Positions 34,799-44,567 of a stretch of 64,000 nt of DNA are shown piece by piece (the stretch's first letter is position 1; every line of letters starts with the position of its first letter). Under the pieces are notes generated by a model. The model was not told the DNA's origin and did not search any database. It saw only the letters and a list, made by a program, of their open reading frames with translations. The stretch comes from Eubacterium sp. (GTDB taxonomy: Bacteria > Bacillota > Clostridia > Lachnospirales > Lachnospiraceae): contig JAIKXQ010000038.1 in the NCBI GenBank assembly GCA_024684035.1, positions 28,299-92,298 on the forward strand, read 5' to 3'. The translations under genes were made by a program, and so were the position numbers.

Positions 34799-35746
34799 TT
34801 ATGAATTGCGGAGATCATCCACCAGGGGACTGATCTGCTCAAGGATGTTACCCAGATCCTCGAAGATGAATCCCTTCTCGGTGATGTTGACACTCATGTT
34901 CTGAATATTCTCATCCACCTTGTCGTAGAAGACACGGGAGTCTGTGACGATATCCGTGATCTCCTTGATATTCGCTGTACTGGAAGCGAAGACACGGTTC
35001 ATATCCGCATCGTTCTTCTCAATCTGACTTGCCACGCTCCGGATGCTGTCTACTACATCCTCCGCGTTTGTGATCTGTGTCTGGGAATCGCCGATTGCAG
35101 TTCTCGTACTCTCAATGGATATCTTGAGTTTGTTGTTACTGCTGTTCAGCGCATCCATGCTGACCGAAATCTCATCAATCAGAATCTTGATATCGGCGGA
35201 GAGCTTATTGACCTGCTCCGCAACGACCGCGAAGGCTTTTCCCGCAGCTCCTGCTCTGGCGGCCTCAATGGAGGCATTCAGTGCCAGGAGGTTCGTCTGT
35301 GTCGCGATGGAATTGATCTCCTGAACCTTCTGCGAAATATCATTAAAGCCCACCTGGAATTCATCGAAGACCTTCTCCACACCGGAGATGTTCTTGTCAA
35401 CGACACCGGAACTGGATCTCACCTTGCCCATACTGGTGTGGGTGGCCTTTACCGTATCCTCCAGCTGACCGATGATGGTCTCGAACTTGTCCGTAATGAT
35501 TCTGATCTCATCGAACTGTGCCCGGAATTCCTCAACCGCAGCGGTAATTCCCTCGGATTTATGACTGACGGTATTGAAGGAATCATGAATGACATGCAGT
35601 CCGTCCGAAGTCTTCAGCTCCTCTGTCTGGAGAAGATCTTTCTGCTTCATCGCATAGGCACCGACGAGTTCGAGAGCCGCATATCCCTGCTCTACTTTAT
35701 CTTCTGTATTCGCAACCTCTGCATTTTTCTTTTTTAATCCAAACAT
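34799..35746 (-). CDS. Soluble methyl-accepting chemotaxis-type signalling protein
   Basis: This 315-residue protein has no membrane segment or signal peptide. After a short N-terminal region (MFGLKKKNAEV...), it is one long helical coiled coil with the chemoreceptor hairpin tip INSIATQTNLLALNASIEAARAGAAGKAFAVVAEQVNKL (quoted in part: NLLALNASIEAARAG). This tip docks CheA/CheW. It starts 14 bases after the FIST-domain gene, so the FIST protein is likely its sensory partner. No che genes are in the window. Confidence 0.9.
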   Translation of the reverse strand: MFGLKKKNAEVANTEDKVEQGYAALELVGAYAMKQKDLLQTEELKTSDGLHVIHDSFNTVSHKSEGITAAVEEFRAQFDEIRIITDKFETIIGQLEDTVKATHTSMGKVRSSSGVVDKNISGVEKVFDEFQVGFNDISQKVQEINSIATQTNLLALNASIEAARAGAAGKAFAVVAEQVNKLSADIKILIDEISVSMDALNSSNNKLKISIESTRTAIGDSQTQITNAEDVVDSIRSVASQIEKNDADMNRVFASSTANIKEITDIVTDSRVFYDKVDENIQNMSVNITEKGFIFEDLGNILEQISPLVDDLRNS

Positions 35747-35760
35747 ATGCGCTCTCCTGA

Positions 35761-36852
35761 TTATTCAAATACAGCACAGACCATGGTCTGGTTTACATGC
35801 TGGTTGTTGAACTGTTCGCCTCCGCCGATACAGCCGACGGAAGTACCTACGCTTGCCAGATTCCCGAGAATCTCTCCGTATGTGTTCTCTTTTGTAAAAA
35901 GCAGATACCTGTATATGCAGTTAATCGAAAGCATCAGGGATATGTCGCCGCACTCCTCACTGATCTGCCTGCAGGTCTCCTTGTTGATACTCCTGTAATC
36001 CAAAAGTTTCAGCACGGAAATCGTATCATTGACGTTCAGCCGCTTGAACATCTTGATTCCACCGTTGGAGCTGAGTTCTCTCTGGGAGGAAATAAAAATC
36101 TGACGGCCGACGCTTCGTCCGAAGGGGTTGTCCAGGACGTTGTCGATGATTCTGTCCCTGGAGATTCCAAGCTCCTGGCTGTATACTTCGGCCGCCGGTC
36201 TTCCGTCCAGCTGCGTCAGCTCCTTCGTGGCCAGATCCACCTTTGTCACGATATGCTTCGTATCGTGGTACGGCCCGTAGATATTCTCTCTGTAGACCCG
36301 GATCTTTCCGGAAGTATTATGGATTACCAGATATGCGCAGGCGTCTGTATAAGTCTCGCCGTTGTAGGTGACGCGTCCCACCTCATTGGCGCCGTATCCG
36401 AAGACCGATCCTCCAACCAGAGGGACTCCTGTTCCGGAGAGAGCCACGTCGATGGTGGTGACCAGCCGCTCTTCATCATTTGTACAGAACTCGATAACAA
36501 TGGAATTATCTCTGGAAGCTCCTGTCTCCCGGAGCTTATCCGTCAGAACCGGAATATCCGTCACCGGATGGGAACTCAGGTTGCGGATAATGCCAGCTTT
36601 CACAATCGCGTCCGATCCGAATGCAACCAGAATCAAATGCTTATCCGAAGACTTGGTATTGAGATAGGTGGTTCCGCTGGTTCCGATCATCTCTGTATTC
36701 GGAAATCGCTCTCTCAGCAGTTCGGAAATCTCCGGCAATCGCTTGTAATCAGCCATGATCAGCAATCCATGAGGTGACGAAAAACCGGACGCCGCCTCTG
36801 CAACCGCCTGCCGGGCATCCGGATTACTGCTGTATCCAGTTTTTGTCTGCAT
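35761..36852 (-). CDS. FIST-domain sensory protein (FIST N plus FIST C)
   Basis: The protein has 363 residues from the ATG at 36852 (AGGAGGAATGATTCA upstream). The N-terminal part (LLIMADYKRLPEISELLRERFP..MIGTSGT, LVAFGSD, VPLVGGSVFGYGA) matches the FIST N sensory domain and the C-terminal half (LDGRPAAEVYSQELGI, RREL-type strand, VGCIGGGEQFNNQHVNQTMVCAVFE) the FIST C domain. FIST proteins are proposed to sense small ligands such as amino acids. Here the output is not fused but lies in the next gene, a soluble chemoreceptor-like protein. Confidence 0.88.
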   Translation of the reverse strand: MQTKTGYSSNPDARQAVAEAASGFSSPHGLLIMADYKRLPEISELLRERFPNTEMIGTSGTTYLNTKSSDKHLILVAFGSDAIVKAGIIRNLSSHPVTDIPVLTDKLRETGASRDNSIVIEFCTNDEERLVTTIDVALSGTGVPLVGGSVFGYGANEVGRVTYNGETYTDACAYLVIHNTSGKIRVYRENIYGPYHDTKHIVTKVDLATKELTQLDGRPAAEVYSQELGISRDRIIDNVLDNPFGRSVGRQIFISSQRELSSNGGIKMFKRLNVNDTISVLKLLDYRSINKETCRQISEECGDISLMLSINCIYRYLLFTKENTYGEILGNLASVGTSVGCIGGGEQFNNQHVNQTMVCAVFE

Positions 36853-37020
36853 TGAATCATTCCTCCTGTTCCACGGTATCATCCTGCCCGTCCGCAAGAC
36901 GCCTATTCTTTGAATCTATCGTTCACGCCGTCACTACTCTCATTCGAGAAGCAAATGTCCGTATATTAATATATCGTTGTTTTTTAAACATTAATAAATT
37001 AAAAATATCCCCGTTCCAAA

Positions 37021-37060
37021 GAGCGTTTTGTCTCACAGGGATTGCGTAGCAGTATTCTAT
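37021..37060. repeat. Family I hairpin repeat, copy 5 (degenerate)
   Basis: GAGCGTTTTGTCTCACAGGGATTGCGTAGCAGTATTCTATAACACC keeps the leader but has a decayed right arm. It abuts a terminator. Confidence 0.65.
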
Positions 37061-37069
37061 AACACCTAA

Positions 37070-37101
37070 CAAAGGGCATGGCACCCGAAAGTACCACGCC
37101 C
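37070..37101 (-). terminator. Terminator of sensory-cluster lipoprotein gene
   Basis: GGGGCGTGG-TACTTTCGGGTG-CCATGCCCTTTGTT on the minus strand, 93 bases past the stop at 37194. Confidence 0.6.
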
Positions 37102-37193
37102 CGTCAGTCCCTCCCACTCCTTTCGATGGAAAGTCTTTTCTTCGATAATTCATTCTTTTGGAGGAAGCTATGATCTTAATATTTTTTTTTTTG

Positions 37194-39320
37194 TCATCCG
37201 TAGCACAGGAACAGCCGGTCCATGGCGCTCTGCATTATTTTCAGGCTCTCTCCGCCGCCCATCTCCTTGTTCACCTTGTAAGCAATTTTTGCCTCGCTGT
37301 CCGCAGTCCCTTCAAAGCCGTTGACAATGATATCCACCAGCAGATTATTGCCGTCCTTCGACGGTGAAAAGCAGTCGTTCATATCCGGATAGATGTTCAG
37401 AAGATCCATCTCCTTACGCGTCAGCGGAAATGTGGTGGGGATCAGCGAATACCAGAGATTCTCTTCCTGTGACAATTCCGGATGTCTGACGACCCCGAGC
37501 GCAACGGCATTCTCAATGTTTGCCTCTCCTTCTTTGCCGGCATCCTCCATGCACTGATACTCCACCGCATGACTCTTCAGAATACCCAGCGTGGATCCGA
37601 GATAGCGCCGCGCATAATCGGTGAAATTCCCGTCTTTCTTCCATATCTCCTCATACAGCTCCGGGGAAATTTCCGGAATCTCCCTGCCTTCGTAAGAAAA
37701 CATCGCATAACTGCCGTCTTCCTTTTTCCTGATACATGCATCCGGTCCGTACGACATCAGAATCACTCCCTCGTCACTGTAGGCATAATCAATCAGCTTC
37801 AGAGCCGCACACAGCTTATCCCTGTCATCCGCTATTCCGTCTGCAGAAATCGCCCATCCGAATGACTTCGCACTCCGCCAGGACTCCGTGAAACGCATAA
37901 TTTTACTGCCGGTTCCGTCATACCACTTCGCGACAGGGGGAAGTACCGGCATATACTTCTCACCGGCGTCAGCCTGCAGCTTTGTACGGTTATATACCGT
38001 CTGCGTCTGATTGTAGTCGTAGTGCATGAATCCCATGTCCCTTTCCAGCATCTCGGCGCTGGTCATAGAAGTACCCTTCCGAAAGGATTCTGAAATCAGT
38101 CCCTCCAGCACCATATCATGCATACGCCCGAGAGCCTGATAGGTCTCCGGCTGCAGCCTTGCGTCTATGAGCTTCCCCGTCTTGCCAAAGTACAGATAAT
38201 CCTGCCGGGAATCCAGTCCCCGCACACCGAAGAGCAGCCCCGCCAGCCGGAACATATCACAGCGGCGCTGGTTGTTGGCATCCTCACGGGTAAAAATCCC
38301 CGCCACCTCTTCTGTCCCGTTCAGCGTCTGCGGATTTGCCTCGATACACCGGAGCAGCGCCACCAGCTCATCCGCATCCCACGCCGCATTCTGTCCAATG
38401 AACAGATCGGAACGTTTCGCTCCGTAATATCCTCCATAGGTCTCATCAATGTATTGGCGGAGCAGGTTTACGGCCTCTACACCGTTCATGCTCCCCCTTT
38501 GATTCATACTTTCTATGACATTCCCGAAAGCATCATAATTCTTGACAATCGTCTCTGTGCTCTTGCCGTCCGGCTTCACGACATCAATATCGTATTTTCC
38601 GCTCAGAGGCATATAGGGTTCATAATGCGGCTCCCCTGTTTTTCCGCAGGATTCCGCCGCAAACGCCCCATCCCCGTCCAGAAGCCGCTGCACCCAGTCA
38701 CTGCGCATCAGCGGCATACGCTCTATGTCGTCAATTCCGTCAAAATACGGTGCGAAATACACGGATCCCATATCTGTATTTCCGGTCACCGACAGCCGTA
38801 CCATATCGTATTCTTCAAGGTTTTCCCGGAAGGAAGGCATAAGATCCAGGTATTTCGAAAGATCCACCAGCTTCCCGGCTTCACCCAGAGCATGCAGCGA
38901 AGGCGCGTTCCCGACCACCAGATCCACCTCATCCAGGCGGCTCCTCCAATAAGCAAGCTCTTCCTCCACATTCTTTCCCCGATACTTGTCCTCGATTTTG
39001 AAATGAAGACGCTTCTCCACTTCCGCCCATGTCGGCTTGAGATCTCCCGGCTGATATACAGATCCGTCAAACAGCGTCACGCCGCCCTTTGCAGTTTCTT
39101 CATCGAAGCTCATTCCGGCCTTGGGAGAATTGTAACCGGTCGCCATACGAAGGACTGTGTCCCCCGGATAGCTGAGTTCCTCAGGAATCTGCGACTCCTC
39201 CGCCTCCGCCTCGGCTCCGGCGGGATGCGACATTGCCGGCTTCCTGTCCTCTTTCCCGGAAGAACAGCCGCAGAGCAGAACAGATATCAACAGAAATGTG
39301 ATCGTTTTTTTTCCTCTCAT
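37194..39320 (-). CDS. Very large extracellular solute-binding lipoprotein, sensor-linked
   Basis: This 708-residue lipoprotein has a signal peptide of MRGKKTITFLLISVLLCGC type (Cys19). It is a family 1-like solute-binding protein with the expected two-lobe layout (LVVGNAPSLHALGEAGKLVDLSKYLDLMP; SFRKGTSMTSAEMLERDMGFMHYD; SFGWAISADGIADDRDKLCAALKLIDY), but about 250 residues longer than usual. It has no permease or ATPase nearby. The next two genes upstream in the unit encode a receiver protein and a hybrid kinase, so I infer it presents a ligand, perhaps an oligosaccharide or peptide, to the kinase. A 14-base T run follows the stop. Confidence 0.8.
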   Translation of the reverse strand: MRGKKTITFLLISVLLCGCSSGKEDRKPAMSHPAGAEAEAEESQIPEELSYPGDTVLRMATGYNSPKAGMSFDEETAKGGVTLFDGSVYQPGDLKPTWAEVEKRLHFKIEDKYRGKNVEEELAYWRSRLDEVDLVVGNAPSLHALGEAGKLVDLSKYLDLMPSFRENLEEYDMVRLSVTGNTDMGSVYFAPYFDGIDDIERMPLMRSDWVQRLLDGDGAFAAESCGKTGEPHYEPYMPLSGKYDIDVVKPDGKSTETIVKNYDAFGNVIESMNQRGSMNGVEAVNLLRQYIDETYGGYYGAKRSDLFIGQNAAWDADELVALLRCIEANPQTLNGTEEVAGIFTREDANNQRRCDMFRLAGLLFGVRGLDSRQDYLYFGKTGKLIDARLQPETYQALGRMHDMVLEGLISESFRKGTSMTSAEMLERDMGFMHYDYNQTQTVYNRTKLQADAGEKYMPVLPPVAKWYDGTGSKIMRFTESWRSAKSFGWAISADGIADDRDKLCAALKLIDYAYSDEGVILMSYGPDACIRKKEDGSYAMFSYEGREIPEISPELYEEIWKKDGNFTDYARRYLGSTLGILKSHAVEYQCMEDAGKEGEANIENAVALGVVRHPELSQEENLWYSLIPTTFPLTRKEMDLLNIYPDMNDCFSPSKDGNNLLVDIIVNGFEGTADSEAKIAYKVNKEMGGGESLKIMQSAMDRLFLCYG

Positions 39321-39368
39321 ATATTTTCTCCAGCCAGCTTATTGTGTCATGCAGGTTCCGATCTTCCG

Positions 39369-40142
39369 TCAGCTGTACAGATTTTCCCACTTCCTCGTCT
39401 CAAAAAAACGGTCCACCGATGTAATAATTGCGTCTCGCAGCTGAGATTTGAGCAGATATCCGTCCGGTTTCAGCCGCATGACACTCATCACACTCTCCCG
39501 ATCGTTCCGGCCGGTGAGAAAGATCACCGGAATATCCGCACAGTTCGGTTCACTGCGGATCATCTCCAGCACCTGCGGCCCCGACGTAACCGGCATGTCA
39601 TAATCCAGCAGAATCAGATCCGGCTTGTGTGATGCCAGATATGTGATCGCCTGCATTCCCGACTTTGTCGCCGTGACATGATATCTGGATCCGAACCAAC
39701 TCTGCATCGTCTGCAGGAACATCGTATCGTCATCCACAAGCAGTATCTGTCTCGCTGCCGCCTTTCCGTCCCCGGAATTTATCAGTGCCTGCATTTGCTG
39801 TGCGATATCCCTGACATTCGCGGGACGCGTAAAAACATACGAAATCAGTTTTTCCGGAACAGACTTCCGGATCTCGGCGATCTCCTGTTCATCTCCCATG
39901 ATGCAAAGCGGCTTATCTTCCCCGAAACAGATGTCTTTGAGATAAACCAGAAGATCGAGAGCCGTGTAGACATAATCACCCGCAAAGAGCATCAGCACGT
40001 CCGCACCTTTTATTTCCGAAGCGACTTTCTCCATTTCCGGTTCGACCGAAGACATCTCGATCTCCATTTCTCCGAGAAGTCTCTTCAGCGTATTCGCCAT
40101 CAGTGCATTGCCGTGATTAATCAGCAGCACCTTTCCTGCCAT
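39369..40142 (-). CDS. Double-receiver response regulator without output domain
   Basis: The protein has 257 residues. Residues 1-118 fold like a receiver but lack the acidic pocket and phospho-acceptor Asp (MLFAGDYVYTALDLLVYL sits where it would be). Residues 131-250 are a canonical receiver: acidic pair in ILLVDDDTMFL, Asp in LILLDYDMP (about 175), Thr in VIFLTG and Lys in YLLKSQ. There is no DNA-binding or enzymatic output, so signalling is by protein contact or phosphate shuttling with the Hpt-bearing kinase encoded next to it. The lipoprotein gene follows after 48 bases. Confidence 0.87.
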   Translation of the reverse strand: MAGKVLLINHGNALMANTLKRLLGEMEIEMSSVEPEMEKVASEIKGADVLMLFAGDYVYTALDLLVYLKDICFGEDKPLCIMGDEQEIAEIRKSVPEKLISYVFTRPANVRDIAQQMQALINSGDGKAAARQILLVDDDTMFLQTMQSWFGSRYHVTATKSGMQAITYLASHKPDLILLDYDMPVTSGPQVLEMIRSEPNCADIPVIFLTGRNDRESVMSVMRLKPDGYLLKSQLRDAIITSVDRFFETRKWENLYS

Positions 40143-40339
40143 CCTCGTGCCCTCCTATATCATTTTATGATTTAACGATTTGAAACGACACCTGCCGCTC
40201 TCGTTTTTGCACTTTCGTAATATATCGACAACAATTCCGACTCTTATACTTTCCGTCCGCCGTCCGTCCTCATTTCTCTCTTTTCAGCCTCACTCAGGTT
40301 GCCGGAATTTCACTGCGTGACGCAAACCGCCGGGCCTCA

Positions 40340-43300
40340 TCATTTCCCCGCATTTTCGCCGGATTGCAGTATTTCACCTACCTGTTCCCACTCAAAGGTC
40401 TCAATGGCATGCCTTACCTTCTCCACACGTTCGCGCTCTTCTTTGGGCAGCCGGTAGCCCGCCAGAAAATCAAAGACATAGCCCGCACTCTGGGCATCCA
40501 TACTGTCCGCAAAACCTATGAGCTCTCCGTAAGCCTCCTGCAGCTCGTCATCCGAAATCATCGGCAGCGATTCATCCTCCGGCTCCTGCTTCGACTCACA
40601 GAGCGGAGCAAGACCTTTACAGATTCCGCGGATCCCTGCCAGCAAATCGTTGATTTCCGCTCCGACAGCATCCGCATCTTCCGCTTTGCCCGCGTATTCC
40701 AGTTTCTCGGCGAGCGCCCCGACGGACTCTGCGCCGATTGCCCTCGACAGGCTCTTGATTGCATGAATCTTTACGGTTGTATTGCTCAGATCCCCCGCGT
40801 TCCACAAACCTTCAATCTCATCTGCAGAATCCGGCGCATTCTTTGCATAGATTTTCAGCGTATCCAGATAGCTTTCCGCCGAGCCGCAGTGCAAAAGTCC
40901 GCCGTCGATATCCAGTCCCTCCACGGCATGCAGCCACTCCGGAATCACCGCAGTCCCTGCTTCTCCGTCATTTGTGACAGCCTCCGCTTCCGTCTCCTTC
41001 GTGATGACCAGCTTATCTTCCGGAAGATACCGCATCATCATCTCCTCGAGCCTGCCGGCATCAATCGGCTTGGCCAGATAGTCATCAAATCCGGCCGCCA
41101 GATACTGCTCCCGTGCACCGGAGATCGCATTTGCCGTAAGGCAGACAGCAGGCGTCCCGAGATTCGGATTTCCACTCTGGGCACGAAGTTCCTGCAAGGT
41201 CTGTATGCCGTCCTTCTTCGGCATCATGTGATCCAGAAAGATCAAATCATACTTTTTCTGCGCAGTGAAGTCCAGACACTCATCGCCGCTCTCTGCGGTA
41301 TCAATGATTACCCCTGTGCGCTTCAGAAGACTCCGGAAAACTTCCAGATTCATCGGAGTATCATCAACCACAAGCACATTCGCATCCGGAGCGGTAAATT
41401 TCTCCCGGTATTTCTTTCTTCCCGCAACAAAAGCCTGAAAAGCCGCCTCATAGTCGCCCAGTTCATCCCATCTCACGACCTTCTGTTTCACGCGGAAGGA
41501 AAAGGTGGAGCCCTCCCCGTAGACACTCTTCACCACCAGGAAGCTTCCCATCATCTCCAGAAGCTTCTTCGTGATATTCATGCCGAGGCCGGTTCCCTCA
41601 ATGTTGCGGTTTCGCTTCTCCTCGATCCGCTCAAACTCAGAGAACAGCTTTTCCAGATCCTCCGGTTTGATCCCGATTCCCGTATCTGTAACCGATACCG
41701 ACATCCAGATTTCATCCGGTTCCCCGTCCACTTTTTCATATCCCATATGCAGGGTGACGCTGCCCTTCTCCGTATACTTCACTGCATTTGTGAGTATGTT
41801 GGTGATTACCTGTTTGATCCGGATTTCATCGCCGTAGAGAAGCTTCGGCATCTTCTCATCCAGCTCCAGAATGATTTGCAGTCCCTTCTTCTCCGCGCGG
41901 CTCTCTACCATACTGACAAGATCATTAATCACAGAGGACAGATCATACTCCACCGGCAGGATTTCCATCTTTCCCGCCTCAATCTTGGAGAAATCCAGAA
42001 TATCGTTAATCAGTCCCAGAAGTGTATTGCCGGCGGTCTTGATACTCTCGGCATACAGAAGAATATTTACATCCTCACATTCACGCAGAATCATTTCATC
42101 CATGCCCAGCACGGCATTGATCGGCGTACGGATCTCATGTGACATATTGGCAAGGAAATGCGACTTCGCCCGATTCGCCTCGTCCGCAGCCTCTTTTGCC
42201 TCCTCAATTCTCCGGTACTGGTCATTGATAATCTCATAGTAATTGGCGGACATCTTCAGTCCGAACGCCAGCGAGAAGATGAGAAAGCTGGACGAACACA
42301 ATATAACCCGGAACACAAAGTCTTTGATGTACTCATCCATATTCTGCATGGACACGTCCACGCCGGCATAAGCCACGCATTCTCCCTGCGCATTTCGAAT
42401 CGGCTGATACACCTTCATCATCCATCCGTCCAGGCCTTTACTTTCCACCGGTCTGATGTCTTCTCCCGCAAGCAGCCTTGAGAGATTCTCCTCCATGTCC
42501 GCGGCAAAAGGAACTACCGTTCCCGGCTCATGCGTCTGTCCGTCTTCCGACGCCTCGAATATCACATGACAACCATCCTCTTGAATCCTGTAGACATACA
42601 CCGATTCCAGGTACGGCGTATTGTCCCTGATTCCCTGCAAAACCGCTTTCACATCCGTATAGCTCTGCGCCCCGTAACCGGTCCGAAGATAGGTATCTAC
42701 CAGTCGCGAATCCACAGCATTTACAGCCTGATGTGCAGCTCCGATCGCCGCGTTCATCCGCTCTTTTCTCGCCGTCGACGTGTAAAGAGCGACACTGATC
42801 CATACACATACACATACCAGAGCGACCGCTTCCACACCGAGAATAACCAATAAGCGGTGGTGCTTTCTCCTGATATCCTGTTCATTCACTTCGTCTCTGT
42901 GAAAGTTGTCAATTTTTGCCCGGATACGATCCGGCACAAAATGCGCACAGCACACTCCCAGCAAAACAACGAAAAATTTGTCCGTAATATTGAGCAGCAG
43001 ATTCATGAGGATCAACGCCGGCAGCCTTCCCAGCACCGACTTCTCGACGGCCTGATCCAGATAAATGACAGAATCATAGTCCATTCGAATCACGGTATTC
43101 ATAGTAGTCACAACAATACCGCCGATCACTCCGCTGACCAGAGAAAGTGCAAGCGCCAGCAGCAGCCATCCGCCCCTTCGCCGAAGGATTTTCTTCGCAA
43201 TCAGATTCGAAGCCGCAATGGCCACACAAATATTGGACACCGAAAAATAGATCAGCACACGGTTCAGCGGAATACAGCAAATGCTGGAAACAAGTGCTGT

Positions 43301-43486
43301 AATAATCGCCGCAAGCGGATCGCAAATACATGCAACAAAAATAGTACCTGCCGTGTCCAGGAACAGCGGCAGGTTCAACCACTGATTAAGCGCACACAAC
43401 GATACATTCAACAAAATACCGCCGATAATAACAGAATTTCTCTCCAGTATTCCCCGATTAAAGTTCCATTTTTGCCATCTCTGCAT
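40340..43486 (-). CDS. Hybrid sensor histidine kinase (membrane sensor, Cache-like domain, HisKA-HATPase, REC, Hpt)
   Basis: The protein has 1048 residues from the ATG at 43486 (GCAGGAGAG upstream). About 1-185 is a multi-helix membrane region resembling ECF/MASE-type sensors. About 215-375 is an extracytoplasmic Cache-like domain (VYQPIRNAQGECVAYAGVDVSM) bounded by helices. The kinase has the H-box SHFLANMSHEIRTPINA, N-box TNILTNAVKYTEKG and G-boxes TDTGIGI and GTGLGM. The receiver has VLVVDDTP and DLIFLDHMMP. The Hpt has VKIHAIKSLSRAIGA. All phosphorelay residues are present. It is first in the three-gene unit. Confidence 0.93.
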   Translation of the reverse strand: MQRWQKWNFNRGILERNSVIIGGILLNVSLCALNQWLNLPLFLDTAGTIFVACICDPLAAIITALVSSICCIPLNRVLIYFSVSNICVAIAASNLIAKKILRRRGGWLLLALALSLVSGVIGGIVVTTMNTVIRMDYDSVIYLDQAVEKSVLGRLPALILMNLLLNITDKFFVVLLGVCCAHFVPDRIRAKIDNFHRDEVNEQDIRRKHHRLLVILGVEAVALVCVCVWISVALYTSTARKERMNAAIGAAHQAVNAVDSRLVDTYLRTGYGAQSYTDVKAVLQGIRDNTPYLESVYVYRIQEDGCHVIFEASEDGQTHEPGTVVPFAADMEENLSRLLAGEDIRPVESKGLDGWMMKVYQPIRNAQGECVAYAGVDVSMQNMDEYIKDFVFRVILCSSSFLIFSLAFGLKMSANYYEIINDQYRRIEEAKEAADEANRAKSHFLANMSHEIRTPINAVLGMDEMILRECEDVNILLYAESIKTAGNTLLGLINDILDFSKIEAGKMEILPVEYDLSSVINDLVSMVESRAEKKGLQIILELDEKMPKLLYGDEIRIKQVITNILTNAVKYTEKGSVTLHMGYEKVDGEPDEIWMSVSVTDTGIGIKPEDLEKLFSEFERIEEKRNRNIEGTGLGMNITKKLLEMMGSFLVVKSVYGEGSTFSFRVKQKVVRWDELGDYEAAFQAFVAGRKKYREKFTAPDANVLVVDDTPMNLEVFRSLLKRTGVIIDTAESGDECLDFTAQKKYDLIFLDHMMPKKDGIQTLQELRAQSGNPNLGTPAVCLTANAISGAREQYLAAGFDDYLAKPIDAGRLEEMMMRYLPEDKLVITKETEAEAVTNDGEAGTAVIPEWLHAVEGLDIDGGLLHCGSAESYLDTLKIYAKNAPDSADEIEGLWNAGDLSNTTVKIHAIKSLSRAIGAESVGALAEKLEYAGKAEDADAVGAEINDLLAGIRGICKGLAPLCESKQEPEDESLPMISDDELQEAYGELIGFADSMDAQSAGYVFDFLAGYRLPKEERERVEKVRHAIETFEWEQVGEILQSGENAGK

Positions 43487-43710
43487 AGAATCTCTCCTGC
43501 ATTGCACGCCAAACAATCTACGACTTCATTCTCCGTGTTCTATTCAGTTTTTCTTTCATTTGCATTATACCCAAGCAAAACAGTAGTGTTGTTTTGGTAT
43601 ATTTATTTCCATTATACTTCTGATTCCGGGAAATGACAAACAGGATATTAAACAGATTAAAGATCTTCCCTCCACCTGCAGAGCAGGTGGTTTTATTTTC
43701 ACTGTGACAC
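43487..43710. other. Kinase-gene upstream region
   Basis: This AT-rich stretch should hold the promoter of the sensory cluster (minus strand). A short perfect hairpin CCACCTGC-AGA-GCAGGTGG followed by TTTTATTTT (about 43672-43701) could be a plus-strand terminator or an operator; no plus gene precedes it. Confidence 0.4.
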
Positions 43711-43757
43711 AAAAAAACACAGCCGGGATCTTAGGTGATTCCAGACTGCGTTTTTTT
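43711..43757 (-). terminator. Terminator of PH-like membrane-protein gene
   Basis: AACGCAGTCTGGAATC...GATCCCGGCTGTGTTTTTTT on the minus strand, just past the stop at 43777. Confidence 0.7.
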
Positions 43758-43776
43758 CTCTTCTTTTCTTTGATTT

Positions 43777-44412
43777 TTACTTCTTCTCCGGCTCCGGTGC
43801 CTCTTCCTTCGCCGCCTTTGCTTTTCTGGTGAGATTCGGAAGCTTGTAGTCTCTGTCGAGCTGTTCCGCAAACCGTCCGAAGTTGTTCATGGTCTTGTCC
43901 ACTTTGAATTTCTTCCCTCCGGCGGGATTGAGAACCAGGCTGTTGCAGGTGATCATCCGATCGGAACCGTTTTTCTTGACGGTGCGGATGTCATCGAAAG
44001 TCGTCCTCTGCGCTTTTCCGAAAGACGGGTGCACATAGATCTGTTTTCCCTCCACAAGAAGTCGGAAACAAAGCGCACGTCTCGCCATGACAAAGAAAAT
44101 CACGGATGCTGCCACAACGACGCCGATCTCACAGATAAAAGCAACGGTCATCGCCTCGTCTTTTCCGGATGCCTTGCCGAAATAGCCGATCAGAAAGGAA
44201 AGACCCACACCGGCCAGCATGACGAACAGTCCTGTAAAAAAACCTGACGGCGCGTATTTCACAATGTAGTGCTCGGGATCCTCGTCCTTCGCAAGCTTTT
44301 TCTCGGTGGCTGTAAGCCCTCCGCCCATGGCGGAAATCGTAACGAGCAGTGCCAGAACCGCGCCGATTGCGAGGCCGCTCCACTCTACCAAAGCAATAAA
44401 TACAGTTGACAT
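43777..44412 (-). CDS. Membrane protein with PH-like C-terminal domain, unknown function
   Basis: This 211-residue protein has helices at about 10-32, 58-78 and 86-110. The soluble part after MARRALCFRL reads like a bacterial PH-type domain (LLVEGKQIYVHPSFGKAQRTT, then DDIRTVKKNGSDRMITC). The tail is charged (KAKAAKEEAPEPEKK). The family is not named with confidence. It is monocistronic and divergent from greA. Confidence 0.7.
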   Translation of the reverse strand: MSTVFIALVEWSGLAIGAVLALLVTISAMGGGLTATEKKLAKDEDPEHYIVKYAPSGFFTGLFVMLAGVGLSFLIGYFGKASGKDEAMTVAFICEIGVVVAASVIFFVMARRALCFRLLVEGKQIYVHPSFGKAQRTTFDDIRTVKKNGSDRMITCNSLVLNPAGGKKFKVDKTMNNFGRFAEQLDRDYKLPNLTRKAKAAKEEAPEPEKK

Positions 44413-44567
44413 TCGTCCCCCTTTTAACCCTCTCTATCAGGTCATATATGAATTCATATGAATTTTATCATTGCGCCTTTTTGTTGTCAACGGAATCGGG
44501 ACTCCCGAAACCGGTGGCAAAAGTGCCGGATTCCGCATGAATACAAGCGATTCCGCCCTTCCCTATA

